64,000 bases of DNA, taken from Rhinopomastus cyanomelas (taxonomy: Eukaryota > Chordata > Aves > Bucerotiformes > Rhinopomastidae). The stretch lies in the NCBI GenBank assembly GCA_013400115.1, contig VXBP01009019.1:186001-250000 (forward strand), read 5' to 3'. The stretch's first letter is position 1. Every line of letters starts with the position of its first letter. Shown piece by piece: positions 12,903-27,230 of this stretch. The notes beneath the pieces are model-generated. The model searched no databases. It was not told the origin of the DNA and saw only the letters and a program-made list of their open reading frames with translations. Position numbers and translations under genes: made by a program.

Positions 12903-15900
12903 GTGGATGAACCATGTCTCTTTCAGGAGTGACTTTTCACCTATTCATTGCTCCTCACTCTCATTCTGATATATTATTTCTGTATTTTGTGGTACATGGA
13001 TAGTAGAAAAGAAAGAATAGATGATTTGATGAAGCAGGGCATTCTCTGCATAGAGGACGAGGTGGGGGGAAAAGGCTTTGTAGAAAGAGAAAGGGCTGAA
13101 AAGATAGGCTTTGTGATGAAGAGAACTGTGGGAGTGGATCAGTAAGAAAGAGAAAACTCTGAAAAGGCCTTGAAGCTCAGGACAAGAAAGCATGGCTTTC
13201 ATGGGGATGCAGGCAATGTGTCTGGGGTATGGAACAAAAGATTACTTCAGTTTCTGAATTTTCTGTGGGGAACAGTGTAGGTACATTGGGAATAGGATCC
13301 AGGATCAGTAATGAAAATAATTAATCAAATATAATTATCACAGTATTTGATTTTATACATATGCACACACACATACATACCAGTGCATCTGGGCAGAGAC
13401 TTACATGTTAAAAATACTAGAAAAAGAGAGCTTTGGCAAAATAACATTGTTAATGTGGAGAGCACAGAGTTAAGTAAGCCGGAAATCTGGACAGGGGTAT
13501 GGGCAGTGGCAGCTCATGGAGCCGTGCAATTGCACTCAGATATCGTGCCTAGAGTATGTCTCACTGTGAAGAAAAGCTTGCAAACGTGAGTCCAGCATGC
13601 TGTGATGCAGTGTTATGTGCCAGAACTCACACACAGCCTGTCAGCACTGAAAGTCTGAGATCTGCCCATGTGAACAAGGTGCTAACTTCAGCATCTGCTG
13701 CTGCAGGAAGCTCAGCTCTTTTACCAAAGCACAAGGGGAGAGCAAGTGACTTGTGCCAAGACAATACAGTAATGACTGTCGTGTGGTTGGACTGCTTTAA
13801 TTTGCCCCCAGAAAAGAATCTTGAAATGAGGAGCTGCCAAGGCATTTAATACAGTCTGCCTAAAGTACAGGGTAAAATATGGGACTGGAGACAAGCAGAA
13901 AACTGAAAAATACAAATGCACTCTTATAAATCATTGACATAAAAGTACTACAGGAACCTGCACATTAAAGTAGTAAAAGCTGGATATAACGAGAAGAAGG
14001 GTACCTTGGGAGTGTGAGATGAAGTGATGGGTGCCAAGAGAATTAATCAGAAAGGTCAGAGGAAAAACAGTGAAAGCCAAAAAGGTGGCATGGATTTCAA
14101 GGAGGATTTTAATAATTTTCAAGGCAGAAAATAGTTCAAAGAGGCTGAGGCTGAAGTGCAAGGCATGATACGATATTTATGCAGGGAGTTACAAGAGATA
14201 TTACGAGACTAATTTTGGTGTCAGACAGGCCTCACAGCCAAAATAGAGGCATAAGAAAGTAGGACAGGGCTGTGATAAAATTGGTTCCTCAGCTGTATGC
14301 AGGATATTCAATGAACTAGGAACAATTAAATATGAATAACAAAGGCGACGAACTGGGGGAGACAGGGGGAATCACAAATGGCTGAGGCAAGATCAGGAGG
14401 AGTTTAAATTTTAGGGAGTGTTCACATTATATATCTTCTATCTTTGTTAAGATCAGTGAACTGACAGAAGTATCTGCTGCTTTCCTACACTGCCTTTCCT
14501 TGAAATGATGTGGGGAGGGATGTGGGTACAGATGGGGTGGCATCGAGTGTGGTGGTGAAGAGAGAGGAGACTCAATACCTCCAGTTTTGACAGCGGCAAT
14601 TTGCTCTATCAGCCTGGCTGTCTCACAGAACCTAACCCTAAGGTGCCTCTGTTGAGACTGCTCTTCTAGGGAGATCAGGACAAAAAGAAAAAGAAGATGG
14701 AGGAGAAAAGAAATAATAATCATAGAAGGATCAATGAAGGTTCAGGGTCAGGTCAAGAAGGTCACAGTAAGACATTTGTGACAGAGAAGTGACAAGCCCT
14801 AGTGTCAGCAAATAAAATTAATTAGGAAAGATGAAAATAAGCAAGAGGATGGAGAAAAGAAAAATCAGACTTTGCAAGTGAAACATCTTTACAGTGAATA
14901 TGGGCTAAACTTATTCCGCAGGGGTTTTGTTAGTTTGATTGATCTGAAAGGAACAATACATCAGGAATTTGTGGGCTTTCTGAGAGTATGAATCTGCATC
15001 AAAGAGCTGCTTTTCCTGAAGTGGCTTACTGAGTTTTTTCCTTCCTCCTTAAGCGTTTTGCTGCCTAGCAGTAACCCATCAAGCACCAGCCCTTCCTACT
15101 CAGTCCCTCTTGTCTCCCTACTTAAGAATGAAACACAATATCTTGAACACCCAGAATGCGAAGGAGCTAATCATTGGCTCGCATTGTGGCTGGCGGGGCA
15201 GGCCCGCCTCTTTGGCTTGTGCTGACAAGCTGTTTATGTTTGTGCAAGGCCACTCTTTAACTCAGCTGCCTGATGGTCATAATGAGACCCACTGTGTGAA
15301 TGCTGCAGGGAGCTAAATCTTCCGATGAGAGGCACAGGCGGTTTGGGTCTGATACTGCTGCGTGGACTCTATGGAACACTAGTAAGTAGCTTTCTGTCTC
15401 CTTGTGGCTTTTCTCATACGTCTAAGAACATGTTTTAGCAAGGCAGGTAGACACTACAATTCAGAGACAGCTATTAAAGGATTTTCCTCTGTCTGAAATA
15501 AAAGAGCAGCTGCTTTGTATGCAGTGTCATGACTACTCTATTTCAGTCTCAAATGAGACCTTCCTGGGAGGCAAGCGGGAAGAAGTTAATAGGGACACAA
15601 CTCATTTATACTTGCCAGGTTATTTTTTTTTATGTGACTTCATTTAATCTGCATTTAGTTCTCGTTTTTAGCTGCACCCCCAGTATTTCATCATCCAGTC
15701 GTGTTTCAAACAGCAGCAGTTTTTCCAAGGTCATAAGTAATCTCGTGCATAAAAGAGTGACAGGACTAGAAATGGGGTACTATAAAATAAGTGCTCCCAA
15801 AAGTGCCGATAGGTGCTGTCATATTCTAAGATATATGCCTAGCAGTAGGAAAAGCTAAGTCATGCTCAGAGATTTCACTTCTCTTTGCTGGCTCCTATTA

Positions 15901-17099
15901 CAAAATATTCACAGCTCCACAAAGCAAAATACTGCAGACATGGAACAAGCTTGACTTCTTGTGTCTTTAATATGTCCTTTCGATATTAAGGGTTTTAAAG
16001 AAAAAAATTTGCTTTTGGGCAGCATCCTTCAGTTTAAGCCTTCATTGCAGATATTGACAGACATTGCACAATGTCTTTTTCAACCCTTTACACCAGCAAA
16101 GAAAACATGAATGTTGCTGTCAGAGCTGCCTGCCATGCAGAATCTCAGAATTAGTTTTGGTGAGTCTGTGTCTAGATTTCATGTGGAATCTGGAGAGCTC
16201 ATCTTAGATCTCTTCTTATAAAATAAGAAAATAAAAATATGATGGATCGAGTGACTTTGCCATGACCACAGAACAAAATAACCATCAGCATTCAAAGGTG
16301 TATTACTGATGTCACAGTACTATAATATTTATTATTCTTCCTTTCATTTATTTTACAAAATCCTATCAAACAATAGTAATTTCTAGGGAAGACTATATGG
16401 ACCTCACAGAGTTCAGATTGACTAAAAGAAATACCTCCTGATTTGGCTGCTCTGAGGATGGAAACAGATGGAAAGCCCCAAGCAGACTAGGCTGTAGCAA
16501 TCATTTTGGATCTTCCTTCTTTTGGTGTGTCTGGAAACATCCCTTATGGCCTTATGACAGCACAAGGAGATTGTCAGGGTGGTCCACTCGCCAGGGTGCT
16601 TGTTCTTCAGCTTCCCCTTGAACTGGAAATGCCAGGATGTCCAGAATATTCATCTCAGGCTTCGAGTTGAAGACACCTGGGGGAAAAACAGAAGCTGCCA
16701 CTGTAAATAAGTATGTTGACTATACCTCTTTTTAGAGTCACTGGAATAACTTCACTTCTAAGCTTCAGTCAGGTCTTTGTCAGCCTTGAGTCATGCCAAA
16801 AAATTGAAAAGCAAATCCAAAGCAAGGCCTGATGCCATGTTCTTTTTGGTTTGTCTAACTTGCTCCCTAGGGATGTACCAAATAGGAAGATGCCTCTGCC
16901 ACTCTACTTGCCTTTTGGGGCTGCACACAACTTCTGCAGACAGCACTGATGCAGTCTCTAGACCTTTGTCTCCGCTCTCCTGCTCATCAATAAGGCTTTT
17001 CAGAACTGTATCATTAAATGAACTGCACAGAGCCAGTCAAGCTATATTATCTGTGGCTGAGAGACAGAAACTTTCAGATAAAACTGGACAAATTATGGG

Positions 17100-17629
17100 C
17101 AGCTGCTGTACTTGGACTCACCTGGAATATTGTGCTTAGATTTGGGCACCTGAGTACAAGAAGGATGTTGAAGTGCTGGAACATGTCGAAAGAAGGGCAA
17201 CAAGACTAGTAAAGGGCCTACAAAATAAGACTTAAGATAATTGACTGAGGGAACTGGGGTTGTTTAGTCTGGAGAAAATTAAGCTGAGAAAATGAGGGCT
17301 TATCACTCTTTTACATTTACCTGAAAGGAGGTTGTAGAGATGCTGATTGGTCTCTTCTCCCAAGTCACTAGTGATGGGATGAGAGGAAATGGCTTCAAAT
17401 TGTGCCGGGAAGGTTTAGATTGGAGGTGAGGAAAAATTTATTCACTGAAAGACAGGTCAGATATCAGAACAGAATGCTCAAGGGGGGTGGTAAAGTCATT
17501 GTCCCTGGAGGTGTTCAAAGAACATGTAGATGTGGCACCTGGAAACACAGTTTAGTGGACATGATGGCATTAGGTTGACAGTTAGATGTGATGATCTTGG
17601 AGATCTTTTCCAGCCTTTATGATTCTGTC
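17100..17629 (+). mobile_element. CR1 LINE fragment, about 530 bp
   Basis: CR1 blocks are recognisable in order: ACCTGGAATATTGTGCTTAG, an AGAAGGGCAACAAGACTAGT segment, a GGTCTCTTCTCCCAAGT block, GGAGGTGTTCAAAGAACATG and GATGATCTTGGAGATCTTTT, ending ATGATTCTGTC. It is the most complete CR1 remnant in the window by span. Frame breaks throughout show it is dead. Confidence 0.85.
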
Positions 17630-20600
17630 ATGCTCACAGTTGTTCAGTTCTGAGACTGAGCTTATTCTACAGCAATACAGTGCATGAATGGTCATGTATG
17701 AACTAAAGCTAATTAGAGCAATAAGCTGCTTTGCTGCCAGGCTGTGAACAGAAGCCAGTGGTTTTCAGCCACTCTCTCTAAGTAGCAGATAGATAACTAA
17801 GCCTTGATTAGTAAAGACAAAATGAAATTGGGTTTTGTCTGTGGAATGAGAAAGCAAGGTCTCAGAAGTAACAGTGAAAACCATGAGATGCACATCAAAC
17901 ATAAATCCACACCCAGGAGTTTTGGTTCTGCTCTCTCAGTACATAGTTAAGAATAATCAATATGCTTGCCACATTGTCTCTCCAGACTAAAGAAAGAACT
18001 CCCTTGTGTATCACAGCTCTGCACATGGCTCACTCTGTAGGGGCAGCCAGTTCCTGTTTGATTTACATCAGGGTAAACAGGCAGAAGATTAAAATTGATT
18101 AGCCTTCCTCCCAAAGATGTAATTGTCAAGATGTATTCACAGGGCTTGCTAAAACAGGGTGCTGATCCAACATCCTTCAGACAAAAACCTGACTACTCTG
18201 AACTGCATATGCTATAATTGCACTTTCTGATTCTGAGATGGTAGGCACTTTGAAAAGTATTTAGTAATACTCATTAACTAAGCTTTCAGATAGCCTGGAA
18301 AGCAGATGAGTAGAGCTACCACAGTCTAACAAAAGAGGGAAATGACATCTGCAAGAAAGCTGGAAACAGAACTAAGACCTTCTTCTAAGGGCTGTGTTTT
18401 TACTGCAATTCATTTTTTTCCTCTGGCTCTGTAGATGTGCTGTATGCTGATTGTGGGATCCCTTGCCAAGATCTGCCTGTGGCTGAGTCTTCATTCTGCA
18501 GGCGCATCTGCAGTACAGCTTTGTTCCAGTTAATCAGCAGTTAATGGAAGGTATTAATTTGGGGCTGACTGAAACTCTGACCTCTTACCATGATCCCTTA
18601 TCAGTACTTCCCAGATATACTTACGGTTACTACATTATAAACCCTGTAATGTTGAATCTAATCTATTAGATTTCCCCTTCTGTGGCCTTGAGAAAGTCAG
18701 ACTAGCTCCCAGAACTGATCAGTCGCTCAGGAAATAACAGCTTTCTAGTTTAATAAAAATTTCAAATTACTGGAGCTGTAATTTATGATACTGTGAGTAT
18801 TTGAATTCTCAGTGAAAGCAGGAGGCTTTAAGGGTGCTTTTCATATCAGGATGTTGATTTATGAGCAGATGCTCTGCTGTTGTGTCCTACACATGACACA
18901 CAACAGTTCAAGTTATTATAAGAGGGAGTCTGTGAGTAAAACACACAGAGTGTATGGAGCCTGACCATACAGCTGAACTTTCAGGAACAGGAGAAAGTCT
19001 CAGGGCCTGAAAGAAGCAGTGGCAGCCTTCTGCCATGTTTGGATAGGCTTCCTTGAAAAATGTCTCACTGTCAGCACACAGGTCTCCATGGAGAAAAATG
19101 CTGAAATTTAAAATCAACCCCTGCTGAACCTCCTTTGGTAAGTTGTCCTCTCAAACTCTCCTCTCTTTGACTAATATCCCCCAATGCTGATGTCCTTGAC
19201 TTTCACATGTACCTGTGAAAGCTTTTAAAATCTTTCACTGTGCATTTTGAGTTCATTTTTCTTTCAGGTCCATTTTCCCAGGTATTAGATCCTTTCCTAG
19301 ATAAGGGATGTTGTTGCCACTGGAGTGGAAAATACTGTTTGGTTATAAAAAAGTGCAAATGCTAAGCATGCAGCCTTTTCTATTAAAGACTAAAAAGCAG
19401 CAGTGTTGTAGTGCTTGGCTCAGCCTCCCAGCTGGCCAGCAATGCTTTTTCAGTAACCAGCGCCAGTGGTGTACAGGTACATGTATTGGCTGTACTCTGC
19501 TCCTGTGCTGGGAAGGTGTTCCCTTGGACTCTATAGGCAAGCCCTAAGCTTTCCTCTTGCTGGGATCAGTGGCTTACAGAACAGGCTTTCTGCGCTGCTA
19601 ATTTGCTGTGATAGCATGTAAAAAGCAGAGTCTTGGAAATCCTTTCAGGGTACCTACGTATCTGGTATCAAACCAACTGCAGTCTACAGATGGGGCACCC
19701 AGATTCCTCTCTCTACCTTACTTCTCGCAGGCCCTGGAAGCAAATTGTTTTCCAATATGTGCTGATGAAGGCAGGAAATATTACAGATACCACTGCTCCT
19801 TCATCCATGAAGGAGCTTTTAAATGTTTCCTTCTTTTTTGCCTGTGCAGCTGGGCAAAAGGTGTAAGAAAGCAGCAGTTCAAGCTCATAGCATAAAACAT
19901 CCCTAGTGGAGTAGATGCTCTGCTGTATTCTGTCCTGGTTGCTGCTGTTCTCAGCCTTTCTCTTTTACCACTCCTGGTTCACAGTGTGTGCAACTGGGAA
20001 GCACACTACCCACTCAGATTCAAGGACTGCACTGCAGTGAAATCAAATCATACTGAGACAGACTTTCTTTCTGATATCTTTCTCCTTACACAGGATCTTC
20101 AATTGACACTAATGCTCCCCAAGATTTACTATAACATCTTAATGTACCCTAATGTAAATTTGTTTGTTATAGTAATATCCTGGCATGGCATTCTACATGT
20201 CTTGACTCTGGCAAAACTTCCACTAACAGCAATACGAGGTAATTTCTGATTCTGACTGGGATGCTTAACTTCAGAGCAGTACCCTTGGCCTTCTTTTCAA
20301 ATAACATTTGAACGCACGAGAGCAAGTTGGTGGGTATTTGAGGAAGTTAATACTAACGCAAGCACCACAGTGGCTAAACTTTAGCACATTACAGTTTTCA
20401 GACATTCCCTTTGTGAGACCAGTCATCTGAAGAAACCTGCCTCCTCGTCTCCATTTTCCCCATCGTCTCCTGATACGCACTCTCCCCTGTCACTTTGAAA
20501 TCTATGTTTGTCACTCACTTCAGGACCCAGAGCCACATTAGAACATTTCCTTGGTTCACAGTGGCTATCAGAAATATTATGTTGTAATACTGTAAGACAC

Positions 20601-22094
20601 AGATGGGAAAAAGTGAGTCAGGATTACTGTAGGTCTGAGTGCATAGAAGACCACACAGGAGTGGGCAGATAGGATCGTCTTGTATATGTGTGTAGGTATG
20701 TAAATTAGAGTATTCTCAGTAGAGATATCTTGTATTTCCACCTGTCCCAAAGCTCTGCACATCTTCAGGCTCTTCATTCTGGCTTTTAGTGTCTCCTACT
20801 ATGAGAGCCCTCAATCTTAAACCTGGTTTCCATCTCATGCTAATCTAGACCACCTGTCGTTCCTCCCTGTGGTCCATGCATGCTCCCCTGCCTCAAACAC
20901 ACAGTTCAAAGCCTCTTCATCTTTTTGCCATAACTCCCATCCTAGAACTGCCTTTTTTCCCAGGCCTCCCAGATCCCATCCTCCTGAACCTCTGTGCTCC
21001 ATAATATTTAAGATGCTTGTTCTCCCTGCCTCACAGTCCTGAAAAACTTCCCCAGAACCATTTTCCTCCTAGTCTGTCTTCCACACCACAGCCCAGTCTT
21101 CGCAGTCTGAGAAACAGAGGACTGTTTCTTCTTCCCTAGAGTCTCAGGTTCTTCAGTGCAAAGGTCTCAACAAGCATTCTTTTTCCTCCTTCTTGTTGGA
21201 CTTGAAAACAGAAAAGTAGAACAGGTCTGGGATAAAGCAGGCACATACTAGCCCTTTGTATGCCGTAAAAGTGGATAGCTCCAGGCAAGGTCAGAGAAGG
21301 ACTAAGCCAAGAAATATATAGGCATGGTATAGTCTTTAGAAAATGTAGCCCTTTCTATTTCTCTTGGCAAACAAAGTGCCCAGTATTCAACACTTACCTT
21401 GTGAAACAACTTCAGGCCCAGAGCTGCTTTAAATTGTTTGCTGTGATCCTTCATGTGCTCATTTCTTTGTGTGCCTGGTCACATGGTAACGTTTCTGGTT
21501 CTTGGATGAATGATGTTTTCAAACAAAAAGAGGGATTGGGACACATTACTTTTGGTTCAGAAATTTTCCTGAATGCAGCCATATGAAAATGTATTACATC
21601 AGTGTTTCCTGGACACTTCCTTTTGAAAGAAAGCTCCATGAATGAAAGTGTGAAAAGCAGGAATACTGGGGCATTACGATTTTAGAGGAGCTGGTGGTTA
21701 ATTTCTGAGACCAGCAAACTACGATTCAGGATGGTACAGACCAGAAGTGAGACTGCCACAAATCTAATGTATCCCAGTGTTTAAGGGTCATAGTTACCAC
21801 AGAAGTGAAACTTATATCTTGAAGGTTACAGTCAGGATGAGTGTGGGTCTTACCTGCTGTTTCACTGTATATTTTCCTGTGTGGCTTGAGCATGTGGCTT
21901 GCAGTCTGCTTTCTTCCTCTGCTCTGGCCCATAGTGCCCTGTGTCTTTGTCAGCTGCAGCACTCAGGACAACCCTGTGAGCTGATTCAGCACATTCTCCT
22001 TGCAAAAAAAAGATGCATTTTGTTATGGGTCAGTTTTGTCTTAGGTAATGAACTGTACCTGTTCCCTGACAGTCCAACAGAAACCTCAGTGCAA
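17630..22094. other. Non-coding sequence, nothing recognised
   Basis: I see only short chance frames. A C/T-rich patch occurs at about 20,800-21,150. Confidence 0.55.
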
Positions 22095-22358
22095 GCTAGG
22101 ACAAGGAGCAGTGGGTGTAAGCTGGAACATAGGAGCTTTCCTTATAAATATCAGAAGGAACTTCTTCACAGTGAGGGTGACAGAGGACTGGAAGGGGCTG
22201 CCCAGTGGGGACTGTGGAGTCTCCTTCTCTGGAGATGTTTAAAACCCACCTGGACATGTTCCTGTATGACTTGATCTAGGTGATCCTGCTGTGGTGGGGG
22301 GACTGGGCTGGATGATGTTTTGAGGTCCCTTCCAATCCCTAATGTTCTGTGATTCTGT
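22095..22358 (+). mobile_element. CR1 LINE 3' end fragment
   Basis: This is a CR1 3' region with AGAAGGAACTTCTTCACAGT, GAGTCTCCTTCTCTGGAGAT, GTGATCCTGCTGTGG and CCTTCCAATCCCTAATG before a GATTCTGT tail. Two overlapping open frames over it are translations of this repeat. Confidence 0.9.
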
Positions 22359-22887
22359 AAGCACTGAGGTAGTACAGCCAGGTGGGAAAGGGAACCTTTG
22401 AAAACAGTCTAGGATTTGTACTTTAAAATTACATCCTTCCAATATTTGATACTGATTAAAAGCACTGCAACATCTGCATTGGGTGCTGTTCGCAAGGCTT
22501 GTGACTTACATAGTAGACAATACCCAGCCTTTAGCTCCTGTACTATGCACTTCATGGTGGGAAACAGGGACCTTCATTTGAGCTCACTTAGAAGGGAAAA
22601 GTCTGTCTGTCTGCCTCTCATCAAAGAGCTCAGAATGAGACCATGTGCCCCAGGCAAGCTCATATCCCTGCAGTCGCAGATGTTAGTGAGATTTGATGGG
22701 AAAAAGTGGCTTAGTGCTATGCTTATTCTCCCTTTTTTTCTGGGAACGGCCAAAGGCTTCTGTGAGCTGGAGTGAAAACAGCAGCAGTCATGGAGCTTCT
22801 CTCAATGATTACATCAAGGTCATGATGCACTATGTTTCGGTCTGAGCTGTGTATTTTCTTTCTGTGGAGAAGAAGTGACACATTTAA

Positions 22888-22940
22888 ACTTGGGATGATT
22901 CTTGAGGTCTCTCCTAACATTGTGTTCTATGATGCTATGA
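22888..22940 (+). mobile_element. Possible short CR1 tail
   Basis: This short match (TTGGGATGATTCTTGAGGTC then CTATGATGCTATGAT) looks like a degraded CR1 terminus. It is only about 50 bp, so confidence is limited. Confidence 0.45.
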
Positions 22941-23138
22941 TTTCACAGCAAAACACAGACCAACTAAATAGAGACCAAATAAATGCATGCTTAGCATCTG
23001 AACACGTACCCCCAGGTATCCCATGTGCTGCCCTTAAAAATGCTGGTGGTAAAATGCTTTATAATATCACAGCTAATGGATCTTTTAAAAACAGGTTATT
23101 GTCAGTGCCAAAATCCACATTATTTTCTTAAGTGAAAA

Positions 23139-23223
23139 TCTAGGTGATCCTGCTGTGGCAGGGAGACTGCACTAGATGATCTTTTGAGGTCCCTTCCAGT
23201 CCCTAATGTTCTGTGATTCTGTG
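23139..23223 (+). mobile_element. CR1 LINE 3' end fragment
   Basis: This is the last 85 bp of a CR1: AGGTGATCCTGCTGTGGCAG, CTTTTGAGGTCCCTTCCAG and the TTCTGTGATTCTGTG tail. It is strongly 5' truncated. Confidence 0.85.
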
Positions 23224-24530
23224 AAGCTTTGCCTTGAACTCCAAGGGCACGTTTGTCTGATAAACTGAATCAGACTTGTGGTTTTTCAGTCCGTGCAAAG
23301 CCTGCCAGCTTGTTTGCGTCAGAAGATTCATCTAGGCCTTAAACTATGACCAACTAAAAAGCTGCATAAAATTTTACACCCAGTAGTCTAGTGCTAAAAT
23401 GAAAGATGAATACAGAGCTGTGATGCACCCCTGGCTTGTTAATCTGCCTGCTTCTATTATTCAGGCAAAATCAAAACTTTACAATAAATGGCAGGGTGCA
23501 TCCTCCACCAAACCCAGACCTTTCACCAGTCACTTTCTGAGTATTTATACTGCAAAAGAGCAGGGTACTTTGGTGTATACCTCTGCAGTTCAGCAATCAC
23601 AGCACAATCACACCCCAAGAGATGGGAGCAGAATCCACACCAAGAGAGATGCGTATTCTGCCACCTACTGTGCATAGCAACCTGTCTATCACTGACTGAA
23701 GAACAACATTTTTAACTTGCTTTAATGAACTGACAATGAATTTTAAAGAAGCCTTTCAAGAATCTATGCACAAAGCTGCATATAATCAGAGTAATCAATA
23801 TCTAAGCTGCATCCTGCATCTCTCTTGTCTTACCCACAGTGTTAACACAGTTGATATTGGTGAAAAATGAGTGTTGTTTTCCACTTATATGAAAAACAAG
23901 AGGGTTGTTTTGTAGCTCGCATTTGAAAACACCCTAGATGGAAACTACCATTTTTCTGAGACGACAAATTGTTCCTAGCAGGCTGTTTTCCCTGTCTGAT
24001 CTGCTCTTTGTTGTAGTCTTTCCCATATGAAGCTGTCTACAGTGGATTTTCTCTGACCTTTAAACCGATTAATAATTTCTACCACCATTTATCCAGAAAA
24101 CCCACAGCTCTGTGCTAGGTAGGAGCATGGTGCTTGACTGCCTCAAAGTTCATGGAGACAGAGTGGGCAACAAATGGCTCCTTGGTAATATCTAGGCAAT
24201 AGAGAGAGGACACACAGCTAGCTGCTTGTAGGCAGAAGCTCCCTATGAACAGTAGCATACTGGTGTCCCACACAGATTATATAGAGAGGAAAGGAACAAT
24301 AGAAAAGAAGAGGAAAAAAATGGTGAATAAGAGTCATCCCCAGAGATGACAAAAGATCATTTAAAATCAGTCTTACAGTTTTGAATCTTGCATTTTCTTG
24401 AACTTCTGTTACAGAGTTGTTATTTGTGAAAGCAACTTTTGATGTAAATGGACTGGAGTGGCTTTTTTGAGAGAACAGATATATTGAAGGGTATCCAAGA
24501 GATCAGCGTGAATCAATGTGTTTTCTTCTT

Positions 24531-24540
24531 GGGGGGGGGG
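24531..24540. repeat. Homopolymer G10
   Basis: Ten G in a row, a likely site of length variation or sequencing error. Confidence 0.9.
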
Positions 24541-26819
24541 AAAGTGTTCAGTCAGCACAAGCATCGCAAACTGAGTGTGGCTATTTCTACCTAGTCTCCA
24601 TTTTGTCTCCATGTCTCTTGCAAAAAGAGTCAGAGAGTTCTCATTTCAAAGATAAGTCATTCAACTTGTCCTGTACTGATAGTACAGTGGGGAAGAAAGC
24701 TTGCATGTCCAGAAAACCACACAAGGGCAATACCCCACGAAACAACTTCTGGCCTGGAAACAATTTCAAACCTGGAAGTTTGCTCTACCAGGAACAATAT
24801 ATTTGGTTTCATGACAAATTGTGGTAAATATATAGTCAGTTCACCTCACTTGTTTACTAAGTGGGAGAAGAATAACTCAACAAACCTTGTTCACTGCTGT
24901 TTCAAAAACTATTATTTGTTTCAGCTGACGTCTGGGCATTCCAAGTGTTTCACTGCTTCCTACCTTGCTGAGAACAGAACACAAGAGGAAAAATGCTGGA
25001 ATGCGGGGCAAAGATGCGCAACTGTGGTAGCAGCTGAGCAGTAGGGCACACGAAATCTGTGCTTGTGCAGCTCTTGTTTGTGTGGGGTGCTCTGGTGTCT
25101 AATAATAAAACTGAGCTCATGTGTAGCCTTTTATGTTAGATCACGGGATTGTATTTCACTCATCTGGAGGGCTGCCTGCTTTCACAAAAGCTGTAGGAAT
25201 ATAATGCCTTTGAGATTTCCAGCATTCTATCTGATGTGACTGAAGTTACTCAATGGCTTATACAACTACTGGAAGGAATTGTGACAGTGCAGGCAAAAGT
25301 ACATGCAAAGAAAATTCATTCATCATTTTCTCGTTTGCTTCAACCTGATTAGAGAGTCAGGGGTTTTAACATTTTTTTTCTTTTTTCATTTTTAATAATT
25401 CAGCTGCTTTTGACACTAACAGTCCAGTCATATCCAGGTACAAGATGAGTAGACAATGAGAACTATCCTAATTGTGCAACCTTGAAAAACTGAGCAAGTG
25501 GCAAGGCTCAGGGCTTTCAGGCAGTGTTTACAATGATGGCTTTATTTTGGCAACGTCACTGTACTGGTTCACCCTTGCTTGAGGGAAAGCTGCCTTGTTC
25601 AGATATTCTCACTGTTCAAATGGAGTAAGACTATTCCCACTAGAAAAGCTTGCCAAAGTCCTCTGGCAAAACTAAAGACTGAATAGATAAACTTGATGTT
25701 TTAAAGAACACACAGGTAACAACAACTTAGTTTTAAGAATTGCAAAACTTTTTCTATCCACCATAAAATTGGTTTCACTGGTTTTTGTTGGGAAAACAAT
25801 GTTGTTCAAACTAGCTCAAAAGCCTTGAGGTGTGTAGAAATATGGATGATCCCTCAAGCCTCTGGTACCTCAGTTTTTCAAGACAGCACACTTTTAACAA
25901 GTGACTTAAGAGCTTCAAGTCCATACAGTGCTTTCAAAGCTGTGCTAGTTACACTTTTGATGAAATATTTGTTCTTGTAATTAATGGATCAAATCCCCTC
26001 AAAGGGTCTCTACCAAGCAACTGTCTGCTGGCTCTGAGAGCTGCCTTATTAGAGAGAAACCCCCTTCCCAAAGCAAGAGATTTGCTTCCTACCTGGAAGC
26101 GTTTAGAGGTTGTAAGTGGATCAGCATCCACTTCCCTGTTTAGAAAATCCAGGTTGTTCTAAATGACTCGTTAAAATTGTTAGAACTGTTTCCAAGTAAC
26201 GTGTTGGATTTTTTTCTCCCCCTTCTGGAGAGGTGGTTTGTACTGCTTTGCTTTGTATCCACAGGGAGGGGGGTGGGGAACAACCCTGCTGCCCCCTTCC
26301 TGAGTGGTGTGTGGTGCTCCTGGGGCTGCCTGGGGGAGCAGTCAGCATCTGCAGGTGGGAGATGGTCCCGGCATGGGGCTGGCTGTTTATTTTCAAAGCC
26401 TTTGTACCTCAAGTTATTGGTAAGGCTAGTGCTTGGGGAGTTCTGCTACAACTGGACTGTGTCTATTCTTGGGTTTGCTTGTAAATTTCAGTTTATGAAA
26501 ACCAGATGGATGACTCTGTGCTATGCCAGTTAGTATAGGGATGGGAGCTTCTGACATAAGAGCAGCTTTTACAGAAAACACTGAGCTAAGAAGATTCAGG
26601 CTCAAGCTAGATTGCTTCTTCCCTTCCCCCTCTTTTGTCTATTTTTACTGCATCATTGGTATGTGTCCAAGGAAAGTCGGCCATATCATTCGGAAATACG
26701 AGGGGATAAACTTTTGGCTGTTGGATCTTTTCAGTCTGAGAGGCTCCAGAGTAAATGAACTGGGAGAGAGAGAGAATTAAACGGAGAGATTGCTTTAGGT
26801 GATCGGGTTTTGTTGTTAG

Positions 26820-27230
26820 CTCTGCCAACAGCCGTGCAAAATAACGAAGGAACTGCAGCAGCTCTTTCCCACTGTCTTTCTAAATAATGTAAGTTACCCC
26901 TTCACATTCGTCTGTAACTGTCTGTGTGCGTTTCTGCTTTCGAGTATTCTGCAGAGCAGTGGTTTTGCAGGGAGCGAGCTCTTGCCAGGACCTCTGCAGC
27001 GCTTGCTTTCTTTCCTCTCTCCTCTGTGTGCGGGCGATGGTGGGGAAGGTGAGCAGTTTGACAACACCTTTCTTTGCCAGCCTGCGAGCCCCACTTTAGA
27101 TGGGTGTTGAAGCCTCTAAACCTTTGCAGTGTTTGTGCAGAAATTTGTTTGCTGTTGGCAAAAGCCAGTAGCAAATGTTGTGCAGGACCCGTGTGTGTCA
27201 GGCGCGCTGCAAGAGCAGGCGACGCAAAGG
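26820..27230 (+). promoter_or_regulatory. Weak candidate promoter / alternative first exon
   Basis: This patch has a modest rise in CpG, with scattered sites such as GTGCGGGCGATGG near 27,028 and CAGGCGCGCTGC near 27,199. A short ATG frame at 27,036 leads directly into a GTGAGC donor at 27,048. It could be an upstream non-coding exon of TRIM2 or simply intronic sequence. The CpG density is clearly lower than in the block near 40.8 kb. Confidence 0.15.

Larger units (their letters stand above)
6113..17099. other. Non-coding sequence without recognised repeats
   Basis: These 11 kb hold only microsatellite-scale repeats and short chance open frames. A purine-rich patch (about 14,690-14,880) has no recognised identity. 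It is the longest stretch of the window without any CR1 fragment. Confidence 0.55.

Noticed and set aside
21777..22274. 165-codon open frame on the + strand
   Set aside because: Its second half is CR1 3' sequence, and the first half shows no recognisable protein feature.
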